Below are positions 22,901 through 31,691 of a stretch of 41,716 nt of DNA, piece after piece. Location of the stretch: NCBI GenBank assembly GCA_001430745.1, contig KQ482041.1, positions 301,158-342,873 on the forward strand, in the 5' to 3' direction. This stretch comes from Auxenochlorella pyrenoidosa. Taxonomy: Eukaryota > Chlorophyta > Trebouxiophyceae > Chlorellales > Chlorellaceae. The notes below the pieces were generated by a model. It saw only the letters and a list, made by a program, of their open reading frames with translations. It was not told where the DNA came from and made no database searches. Within the stretch, counting starts at the first letter, position 1. Each line of letters starts with the position of its first letter. The position numbers were made by a program, and so were the translations under genes.

Positions 22901-23739
22901 GCTTGTCCTGCAGCATGATTTTGCGGGGGTCGATGAGGCTGCCCCCCACGTGTGCCAGGCAGGCCTCCTCCTTCGTCTTCTCTGCAGCCGCCACAACGCT
23001 GCCGCTTGAAGGCGAGGGTGGCACCTGCGGGGCCACAGGAGGGGCCTCCAGGGGTAGTGGGGTGGGGGTGGGTGGGCAGGATGCAGACGTGCCTTCCTGC
23101 CACAGCTGCCTGTGCACCACCGGGCGGCACAATGTTGCCTAGCGTACAAGGGCACAGCCCTGCCCTGGCTGGCACCCCAGGCCGCATGACCACCCCTGCC
23201 AGGCACCTCGGGCGGCCTCTGCTTGGACAGGGCCTCGTCAATCGCCCCCGGGTCCAGCAGCACTGCAGCAGAGGGCATGGCAGCTGGGCGCGTGGGATGG
23301 GAGGCAGGGCGGCCGGTGCAACTTCCGCCTGGCACCCAGAGGCCAGCATCACATGCCCCACCACGCTGCCTTGGTATTATTAGACGCCCCCCACCCTGCC
23401 ACCCTCCACCCTGCCTGACAGCTCGTCCATGACGCTGCTTGCTGCTTCCAGCACCGGCTCCAGCCGGCGTTGCACCTCCTCTACACCATTCTCCACCCTG
23501 TCTCGCAGCGTGCTTTGGCGCCGCAGCACTGGCCGGGCTGCGGGGGCAGCCGGCGGTGCCAGCTGCAGGCGGGAGCAGGAAGGGCGGCGGCAGGGGTGTC
23601 GAGATCTCGAGAGCTCGCATCCAAGCCCGCAGGCTGGACAAAGGCGCCTCGTCACCTGCTGCGGAGGCCGCCGTACCGCCCTGGAGCGCAACTATCACTG
23701 CCAGGGCTTACAGCAACTCACCACCGACTCGTCCGACAT
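19924..23739 (-). CDS. DUF2838 glycerophosphocholine acyltransferase (Gpc1/GPCAT-like), multipass membrane protein
   Basis: Recognised exons: 23739-23722, 23562-23403, 23262-23207, 23024-22886, 22690-22614, 22468-22410, 22229-22148, 21984-21925, 21749-21696, 21251-21164, 20915-20809, 20662-20546, 20442-20310 and 20004-19924, about 410 residues. The family acylates glycerophosphocholine to lyso-PC in the ER, returning phospholipid breakdown products to PC. Supporting blocks match the plant/yeast family order: an N-terminal amphipathic helix (RDRVENGVEEVQRRLEP), MLEYCYAANLVSF, FSFAVMSGPLMWSI, VFHSGDKITTLV, MRWYPRPEW, YYLVIFVLLNKRIQKRGYQN and LLVAAWNGASFYF, then a basic tail. Problem: exon 9 (21696-21749) and exon 10 do not join in frame. 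Exon 9 may instead stop after TTL with a GTCAGC donor, and a short exon bearing the expected His/Pro segment may lie in 21252-21690. The exon 1 to 2 junction is also tentative. Intron 5 uses a GC donor. Confidence 0.83.
19939..20128. repeat. Inverted repeat: terminal acyltransferase exon and its reversed copy
   Basis: The left arm, 19939-19998, lies inside the last coding exon. The right arm, 20069-20128, lies in the last intron in opposite orientation. By hand comparison 55 of 60 positions match; four of the five differences are transitions. The spacer is 70 bp. The acyltransferase pre-mRNA could fold this into a long hairpin that covers the terminal exon. Confidence 0.92.
20259..20290. repeat. 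Poly-C tract in the last acyltransferase intron
   Basis: The plus strand carries nearly uninterrupted C, which reads as a G-rich tract in the transcript just after the exon 13 donor. This is a low-complexity run and a possible assembly weak point. Confidence 0.9.
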
Positions 23740-24013
23740 GACGCCTGCTGCTCACTCAACCACTCGATGGTATGCCAGTGCCAGGAGCGCGAGATGCTGC
23801 AAGTATCTGCGTCGGGTTGAGCCCAGCATGTCTGCGCAGCATGCTATTCCATCTGCATTCTCTCGCAGCGCATATCAAACAGCATTCCGACCGCGCACCT
23901 GTGATCGAGAGCAGTGGCATCCCTTGCTGCAAGTCAAACTTGCTGCTTGGTCAGCAAATACTCCCCCAAAGGGGGGCGCTGGCATTGTCGCAGCTACCAG
24001 AGCACAGCCACCA
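23740..24013. promoter_or_regulatory. Divergent region between the acyltransferase and pfkB kinase genes
   Basis: About 274 bp separates the two start codons. It must contain both promoters and 5' UTRs. No known element is recognised. Confidence 0.45.
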
Positions 24014-26556
24014 ATGCCTGCAGCGGTCCTCCAAACCGCGCTGCAGGCAGCGCCCAGTGGGCGGCAGCAGGTCTTGGTGACTGCACGCCGCTCTGTGGGC
24101 CGGCAGAGCGCCAAGAGGATTGCGCTCAAGTGCTGCGCAGCGCCAGAGGCGGAGCAGCAGGTGCAGCAGGCGGCGAGTGTGCCTTCTGCTGCTGCCACTG
24201 CCGCCAGCGCTGCCGCCAGTGCCGGCCAGGCGGCGCTCACAGGCTGGGTGCGGCGCAAGCAGTATGATGTGGTGGCGCTCAGGTGGGAGAGTTGGCAGCT
24301 GGGATGCGTATGCAATGGGAGGCAGCTGGGTGCCGCGTCCCCACCGGCAGATGTTCCGCTTTCGGCAGTTTGAATGCCGTCCCCTGGCCTACCAGCCCCC
24401 GAACTGCTCATGCCCTGCTGCACAGTGCTGGTTTTAAATGTGCACACTACTCCTCTGATTGCATCGCTCTGATTTTCCCCACGTTTACCGGCTTCCGTCT
24501 CGCTTGCTGCTCATGATTCTTCAGCGCTTGCCGTGTTGGCCCCTCGCAGCAACCTGTGCGTGGACATTGTGGTGCCCATGGACGAGCTGCCGCCGGCAGA
24601 CACCGAGTCACGACACGCCCTGCTGCAGCTGCTGACCGCGCAGCCGCCGCCGGTAGAGCAGTGGGAGGTGGGCGGCAACACAAACTTCCTGATCGCGGCC
24701 TCTCGCCTGGGTCTGCGCACCGCCTCGGTTGGGCACCTGGTGAGCTGCTGCTTCCCAGGACGCGGGCTGTGCCATCAGCGCAGGCTGGCCTGGGCAGGCC
24801 GTCGCAGCGGTGGGACGTGGAGTGCCGTGCAGAGCCTGCCTGTGCGATGCGCCCTGTTGGACACGCCATCCATCCCATGCTTCGTCGCCTGCCGGTGCTG
24901 TTTTTTAGCGTGCTCTAGAGCGCAGCTGTCCTCGCCCCCACTCGCTGCCCGCCGCTCGCAGGGCCGGGACATTTACGGCGCGTACATGCGCGACGTGCTG
25001 GCGGCAGAGGGCGTGCGGCAGGTGGAGCCGGTTGCCGACGGCGAGCTGGCCCCCGAGGTCGACCAGACGCTGCTCTGCTTTGTGCTCGTCGCGCCCGACG
25101 GAACGCACGCCTTCTGCAGGTGGGGCACGCGCCTCTGGGGCGCGCGCCTCTGTGCTTGCGGCGCTGGGCAGGCTTAAGCTTGGGGCCGCGCAGGGCTCTG
25201 GCAGTTGGCTGCTGCATCGTGGGATGCAAGCAGCCTAAATTTTGGTCCTGCGCTGGCTGCGCAGTAGGTACTGCAGCGCGTGAGGTGCCGCTACCTGATG
25301 AGGAGCCCTTTCTTACCAAAGAGCCCTTGCTTGCCCTCCCATCCGCAGCCGGTTTGACTTTGGGCCCTGGCCGCTGCTGTCCTTTGTGGGCGAGCAGCAG
25401 CTGCCCGAAGGCGTGGCGCGCGTGCTGCAGAACACCGAGGCGCTGTTTGTCAATGGCTTTGCCTTTGACGAGCTGCCCGCGGCGACTGTGCTGGCGGCGG
25501 CGGCCACCGCGCGACAAGCGGGCGCTGCAGTGTTCTTCGACCCAGGTGGGGCGCGCCACTGGGGGGACCATGCCGCTTGCTCATGTTTGCAGTGAGGTAG
25601 GGCTGGATGGCTGGTCGCGCAGGCGGCCCAGCTAGCAACGCCCAGCGCCGCATGGCGCGCGCAGCGAGTGACGCTGAGCTGTATTGTGGGCTTTCCTGGG
25701 CATGCATGATTCTTGCTCAGCGTTCAGTGAACGCTGTGAGGCGCAAGTCTGTGCGCTCACTGTGCCCCAAAGCTTGCTGCCCCCCGCCTCCCCGCCAGGC
25801 CCGCGCTCCTGGACCTTCAGCGAGGGCGAGCGCAAGGCGGCGTTTGAGGCGATGCTGGACGCCTCGGATGTGGTGTGCATGACGGAGGAGGAGGCAGAGG
25901 CAGTGACCGGCCTGCGCGGCGCCGAGGCGCAGGCGCGCTGGGTGCTGGGCCGGCCGGCCGCGCGCACCGAGTGGTGTGTCGTCAAGCGCGGCGCGCAGGG
26001 CGCCGTGCTGGCGTCGCGCAGCTGCGGCGCCGACGCGCCCGTCTACCGGCAGCAGGCGCTGCGGGTGGACGTGCGAGACACGGGTGGGCGGGCGGGGCGG
26101 GGTGGTGGGCAGGGAGTGGGGTCGACAAGAGGGGATGCTGAAGGCGGCGGTGGAGGGCAGTCCTGTTCCTCGTTGCAAACCTTTTGTAGGCAAATCGCCT
26201 GCTTTGGCTCAACCGCTATGAGGAAGTGCAGCTGCACGCCTGCAGATGTGCGCCTGATCCTGGCTGTGCCTGCCCACCTCCATGGACCTTCCGCCCCCGC
26301 AGTCGGCTGTGGCGACTCGTTTGCGGCAGCGGTGGTGCTGGGCTTCACGCGGGGGCACAGCATCCCGGCGGTGATGGCCCTGGCCAGCGCGGTGGGCGCG
26401 GCCACCGCCATGGGGCAGGGCGCGGGGCGCAACGTGGCCAGCGCCGACACCGTGCTGGCGCTGCTGCAGTCTGCGGTGCCCGGTTGCGAGGACGGGCGGC
26501 ACAGGGACGCCCTCGAGGTGCTACACTGCTCCCTGTCCAGCATGGACAGCAGCTGA
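24014..26556 (+). CDS. pfkB-family carbohydrate kinase, plant At4g28706-like, probably organelle-targeted
   Basis: Six exons (24014-24282, 24550-24739, 24962-25119, 25349-25545, 25799-26083, 26303-26556) join in frame to 450 residues. The first 75 residues are Ala/Arg/Ser-rich with few acids (VTARRSVGRQSAKRIALKCC), resembling an algal transit peptide (inference). The kinase begins at QYDVVAL-SNLCVDIVVPMDELP and continues with WEVGGNTNFLIAASRLGL (sugar-binding Gly-Gly-Asn region), GRDIYGAYMRDVL, VNGFAFDELP, VFFDPGPRSW, TEEEAEAVTGL and the ATP/anion-hole signature DTVGCGDSF, where D371 is the expected catalytic base. The order and wording follow the plant pfkB-like group of At4g28706, whose substrate I cannot state. 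The signature is built across the last splice junction, and the FCSR motif across the junction of exons 3 and 4, which supports the model. Divergent from the acyltransferase gene; no sign of disruption. Confidence 0.95.
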
Positions 26557-27041
26557 GCCCCGGCGGGACAGCAGCTTGGAGGGGCGCCGTGCTGGCAGGC
26601 GCGCGTTCATTCGAGCATCGGTGCTGCCGTGAGCCAGGGCCGCATCAGCTCTCATGCGGCGCCATGCTCCGCGCCTAAGCCTCGCTCAACGTGCCAGCAT
26701 GCCTTGTGTCTTTTGTTCATCCTCCCCCTTTTGTTCCTTACACCTACCCCTTCCGTACCCTTGCATTCTAGCACTGAGCTTTGACTGCAATCTGCTTCAA
26801 TGTTCTGCCCCATGCCCCGGTGTCGGCCGTCATCTTTTCGCCCTTGCACTGCAAGTCCTGACAAGACACATTGCCTAGTGCAACTGCCATGGCAGAGACG
26901 CCACCTGTACCAACATCTGTGCGATCCGGGTGGTTGGGCGCATGGTTGCACTTGGTCACGTGCCCATAAGCAGTTGTGAGCAGGCAGTTTGCACTGGGAA
27001 GGGGATAGTGAGCGTTGGCAAAGTGCAGCGGATCGTGGCGG

Positions 27042-27046
27042 TGTAA
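27042..27046 (+). terminator. Putative TGTAA polyadenylation signal for the pfkB kinase gene
   Basis: Chlorophyte-type TGTAA motif about 485 nt after the kinase stop codon. Assigned from motif and position only. Confidence 0.35.
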
Positions 27047-27097
27047 GGGACGTGGTGAATATTTGTTCATGGACGTGGATGCAACATGAAAATAGAA

Positions 27098-27168
27098 GGG
27101 CTACCCAGGAGGCTTGAACTCACGCCAGTGGCAGTTGAATTGCTGGCAGGCCCGTGCCTCACAGCCCC
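27098..27168 (-). other. tRNA-like sequence, probably degenerate
   Basis: Read on the minus strand, the ends can pair over seven positions (GGGCTGT with GTAGCCC, two wobbles). A GGCA/TGCC arm with a GG-containing loop resembles a D arm, and GTGAGTTCAAGCCTC resembles a T arm and B box. The anticodon stem is poor and the T-stem spacing is two bases too long, so this is more likely a tRNA relic or chance than a working gene. Confidence 0.25.
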
Positions 27169-27353
27169 GTGAATGAGTCACATGCACGGCTCCAGATGCA
27201 GTGAGCAATGTGCAACCGGGCCGTGCATGGACCTCTGACTGCAGGCCTTGCTGTGCTGGCTCCGTAGCGCAAGCTGACTGTTTAGCTCGCCGCTGGGTGC
27301 CTGCAGCACACGGGGCCTACTGTAGGCGCAGGCCGCTGCCTGCAAGCGCCTTG

Positions 27354-30300
27354 TCAGGCAAAGTTGACATTGTCGCTGGCGGTGATGTCTGCAGCGTGGG
27401 ACCGAGGCAATGGAGGGCGATGGGATGCTGCACAGCCGGGGATTGGATGCTGCCGCCCAGAGCAGCTGTGCCTGCCACGCGCCCCTCCAGCACGATGCAG
27501 GCAGCACTGATGGTTGGGACTCACTGAAGTATGATCCCACGATCTTGAATCGGTCGGCAGTGGAGAACTGGATGGCCTGCAGGGCAGGCGGGATGGCAGA
27601 CCGTCTGAGGTGGGCGGGCAGGGGCGCTTGCTGCCGATGCCTGCAGCACCTGCCGCCCTCCCTGGGCCTTCCTCTGCATGCAGCTCATCCCCTGTGGCTC
27701 GGCAGCCCCTGCCCTGCGGCTGAAACCATGCGTGCTCAGCAGCTGCCCTGCCCACCCCTTCCTTGCCTGGAATATAGAGGGCTTGTCGCACTGCTCCAGC
27801 AGGATCATGTCGGCCTCCGGGTAGTACACCGGGCAGAACAGGGCAATCAGGTCGGTGCACAGCCTGCGGGGGGCGGGGACGGCGGTCAAGTGGTGCACAT
27901 GGGACTAAAGAACTGGCGGGGTGGGTCCCTCGCGCCCATCACGGATGCACCCCCCTCTGGCGCTGCTTCCGTGCGGCATGCACAGCGCTCCAGGCCCCTT
28001 GCGGCTGCCGGCCAACAGCTTGGGCCACGCCGCCGGCGCGCGCTCACTTGGCGCCGGTGAGCATGGCGATGAGGAAGTAGATGATGAGCATCTTGCGCCA
28101 GGCCTTGCGCCCGGTGATGAAGCTCTTCTGCCACTCAAAGTTGTGGAACTTGCCCTCCATGGCCATGCCCAGGAAGGTGAAGGCCAGGGTGGTGGCGGCC
28201 TGCGGGGGCGGCGGGGCCAGGCGCCGGCCAACCCTCGAGGACACGCCGGGTCACGGCGAGGGCAGGGCAGGGCGCAGCGGCAGCGGGGCGCATCGGCCCC
28301 TCACCAGGCAGGAGCTGTGCGCCACGGCACCAGGGGGCAGCGTGTGCCTGGGAGGACCGCGAGAGGGCGCAGCGCAGCGCACCTGCGCCAGCGCGTTGGT
28401 CCAAATGGCCACGTGGTTGGGGCGGGCGCCCGGCGACAGCGCCACGCCGCCAAAGGAGAAGATGGCCGAGGCGGCAAAGATGGAGGCCGTCTCGTAGGCC
28501 ACCACAGTGAAGGTCTCCGACATGCGCCGGTCGTCAGAGTCCTGCAGGGGGGGGCGGGCGGGGCAGGGGAGATGACGGGGGGAGGGGGAGGGCTTTGCAA
28601 GCTGCAGGTGCCAGCCACAGGCGGCATCCTGCAGGGCTTTGGCGGCGCGGGGATCTGGGCCCAGCAACCAGAGCACTCGGCTTCCTCCCCGGTTGCTGCA
28701 AACCCTGGTGAGGGTGCTGCTCAGTGTGCTACCTGCCTGCTCCCCTCCCCTGCTCGGGCCTGGCCGGCACAGCAGAGTGCCTGGCTGTGCAGGGCCCGGG
28801 CGGCCCTGCTCAGAGTTGCAGTCGGCAAGATCTGCAACACCGCGAGGCAGGGCATGGCGAGGCGGCGCGGCACCCACCCGCGAGGCTGTGATGACGTCGC
28901 GCCCGCGCTCCCCAAACATCAGCTTAAGCAGCAGGCCGTCCGAGGCGCGGTCGTTCAGCTTAGAGGCCAGGTCGAAGCAGGCAAAGATCAGGTTCATAAT
29001 GACCACGGAGCCCACGTTGTCCAGCTGCAGGGCGGGGAGGGGGGGGGGGCGCAGGGTCGCGGGTGTGGGGGAAAGCGTGCGGGGAGGTTGCAGCTGACTT
29101 GTGCTGGCGCAGGGCACACCGGAGGAGGCGCAGAGGCCCAGCAGCAGGGGCCGGGTGCCCTGTGCCGTCAAGAGGATGTCGGCGCAGCTGGTGCAAGCCC
29201 CATAGCAGCGCAGACGTCTGGCAGGCACTCGGGCAGGCCAGCAGCAGGCACTGCCTCCTGGGGGGTGCTCCCCCGAGGTCCCAGCAGGTGCCGCAGCGCG
29301 CACCGACAGCAGCAGGAAGCGGCCGTACATGGAGGCGTACACCACGGGGTAGGACATGAAGATGGCGGTGGTCATCTCGGGCACGTAGCCTGCCATTGCC
29401 GGGGTCAGTGGGCGGCGGGGGAGGCATGTACTGGGCTGTGGGGCCGACTGTGGCTGGCCTTGGCAGGCAGGCAGAGCCAGGCAACCGCTGGCCGCATGCC
29501 AGAACCGTCCATGTGTGCATCAGGCTGCAGAGTGATGCTGGCTGTGCGGTGAAAGCCGCAGCCCCTANNNNNNNNNNNNNNNNNNNNNNNNNNNNNNNNN
29601 NNNNNNNNNNNNNNNNNNNNNNNNNNNNNNNNNNNNNNNNNNNNNNNNNNNNNNNNNNNNNNNNNNNNNNNNNNNNNNNNNNNNNNNNNNNNNNNNNNNN
29701 NNNNNNNNNNNNNNNNNNNNNNNNNNNNNNNNNNNNNNNNNNNNNNNNNNNNNNNNNNNNNNNNNNNNNNNNNNNNNNNNNNNNNNNNNNNNNNNNNNNN
29801 NNNNNNNNNNNNNNNNNNNNNNNNNNNNNNNNNNNNNNNNNNNNNNNNNNNNNNNNNNNNNNNNNNNNNNNNNNNNNNNNNNNNNNNNNNNNNNNNNNNN
29901 NNNNNNNNNNNNNNNNNNNNNNNNNNNNNNNNNNNNNNNNNNNNNNNNNNNNNNNNNNNNNNNNNNNNNNNNNNNNNNNNNNNNNNNNNNNNNNNNNNNN
30001 NNNNNNNNNNNNNNNNNNNNNNNNNNNNNNNNNNNNNNNNNNNNNNNNNNNNNNNNNNNNNNNNNNNNNNNNNNNNNNNGGGGGGAGGCGCCAGGGATGC
30101 ATGCCGCGCACGCTCAGTGCATGCGGAGGAGAGGGGTCAGGCGTGCACACTACGCCCATCCACCGCATGCAGCAGGCCGTTGGTTTCCAGGTTGCGTCCG
30201 GCACAGTGCCGTGGCATCAACCGGCGGCGGCGGCGCTCACTTGACACCATGATGACGCTCAGGTTGTTGATCGAGTAGCCAAACCTGGGGTTGAGCACGC

Positions 30301-31394
30301 ACACCGTGCCCATGGCAAGGAGCGCGACACCACCCACCATCCACACCTCCCGCCGGGTGAAGGCCTTGGAGCCTGCAGCAGGGGTGTGAACGGGGCAAGC
30401 CCTCTCAGCCACGGGGGCATGCGCGGGCACCAGACAGGGAGAACGGCATGAGAGGCCACTCTGCCATGAAAGCCAAGGTTCCGGCTATGTTTGCATCCTG
30501 CCTCGTGCATGACCCTGACAATAGCCCCTGAACTGCCTGCCGCTCACCGCACATGGCCCAGGCGCACAAGGGGGCGAATACGCACACCCAGCCCTCCTCC
30601 ACTGTCCAGAAGAGCAGCCAGAAGAGCTTCGCGCCCGGCCGCACAGAGTAGCCGCCCTCCCGGGTCAAGTCGTTCTGGATGCACTCGACCATGCCAAAGG
30701 CGGCGGCCTGCACAAAGGGGGAGCGGGATAACCCTAATAAGGGTCGCACCCGCAAGCCAAGGGGTATAGCATGCACAGCGCTCCATGCATGGGAGGCACA
30801 GCAGGCACCAAGAGCACAAGACCGCCAGTGAGGGTGTGGCCGTCAGCCAGTCGCGCACACACGGGCCCTGCAGTGGTCATCAGACCGCAGCAGCCCGCTG
30901 AAGGCTGCGCTGCTGCTATGCACGGCCAGCCTGCCCCCGCCGCGGCTCACTGAGTTCTCCTTGGCCACGTTGTTGCACAGCACGTTGGGGATGGCGTAGG
31001 ACAGGCTGGCAAACACGCCGAAGAAGATGGCAGTGGTGTAGGCTACGGGCAGCAGCATGTAGCAGTAGAAACGCAGCAGGGCAAGGCCGTTCTGCCGGCC
31101 CTCCAGCCGCACCCGCTCCGCCAGCCACGCCGCGTGCTCCTCCTCGGGTGCATTCAGCCGTTTGGCCTCCTCGTCTTCAGCGATCTGCTCCTGGCGGCTC
31201 AGCACCCGCGTGTAGCTGCGCCGGATGGAGGCGGAGCGGGACCAGGAGCCCACATCCGATGAGGTGTCGGCCGCGCCGGTGACGGCAGAGCCAGTGCGCT
31301 TGAGGCTGCGGCTGGGCTTGAGAGACGGCTTGACGTCCTCCGAACCGGCCTCAGGGTGGATGCGCCCGCTGCGGCTTTGGGGGCGCAGGGACAT
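27354..31394 (-). CDS. Multipass membrane protein of unrecognised family (interrupted by assembly gap)
   Basis: Ten exons are found: 31394-30951, 30707-30548, 30372-30241, [gap], 29389-29304, 29024-28878, 28541-28383, 28199-28048, 27863-27767, 27576-27525 and 27388-27354. The phases on the two sides of the gap match (phase 1), so the protein may be complete at 487 residues, or an exon may be hidden in the N run. Residues 1-95 are Ser/Arg-rich with RSASIRRSYTRVLSRQEQ, a likely cytosolic, possibly phosphorylated tail. Then follow several hydrophobic segments: MLLPVAYTTAIFFGVFASL, LFWLLFWTVEEGWVCVFAPL, VGGVALLAMGTVCVL, VGSVVIMNLIFACF, TASIFAASAIFSFGGVAL, AATTLAFTFLGMAM and MLIIYFLIAMLTG. Connecting loops contain GERGRDVITASRDSDDRRMSE and EWQKSFITGRKAWRK. 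The C-terminus ends NITASDNVNFA. I do not recognise a family or a catalytic motif. Channel, transporter or scaffold roles are all open. The intron before exon 9 of the model uses a GC donor. Confidence 0.75.
29568..30079. other. Assembly gap (512 N)
   Basis: A run of undefined bases lies inside the intron between exons 3 and 4 of the membrane protein model. The sequence on the right flank is G-rich, a typical place for an assembly break. An exon could be missing. Confidence 1.
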
Positions 31395-31691
31395 GGCGCT
31401 TGGCTGTCGGCTCTGACCAGTGGCAAAGCTGTGGCCTTGGCACGCGGTTCAGCTGCTTAGAGCGCGATCAGAGCAGATATGCGTCCAATTGTCGTGCTCC
31501 AATCGGCCATTTGCGGAAAGAGCTTTGTTTGGTCCGCCTGCCACAGCACAGCAGGATGCAAGCAGAAGGTCGGGAGGGCCGATCGCGCCTTCCCACAATA
31601 TCAGATCGACGTTGAAAGTCATGCGGTTGGTGTGCGGGCTCTGCCGGAGGTGATTGCTTGGACGCGCCCTTCCTGCCGCTTCCTCCCTCCC
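31395..31691. promoter_or_regulatory. Divergent region between the membrane protein gene and VPS36
   Basis: About 297 bp lies between the two start codons and holds both promoters and 5' UTRs. It contains no recognisable element and no coding frame of note. Confidence 0.45.

Larger units (their letters stand above)
26557..27353. other. Convergent 3' region between the pfkB kinase and the membrane protein gene
   Basis: About 800 bp without a credible coding frame, noticeably more AT-rich than its surroundings. A TGTAA at 27042-27046 may serve the plus-strand kinase. A TTACA (TGTAA on the minus strand) at 26738-26742 may serve the opposing gene, which would make the two 3' UTRs overlap. A tRNA-like stretch lies at 27098-27168. 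Confidence 0.5.

Noticed and set aside
27921..29552. Long plus-strand open frame (543 codons) opposite the membrane protein gene
   Set aside because: It runs antisense through several well-supported exons and introns, is Gly/Arg/Ala-rich, and resembles no family.
28960..30244. Open frames that read through the N run on both strands
   Set aside because: They exist only because undefined bases contain no stop codons.
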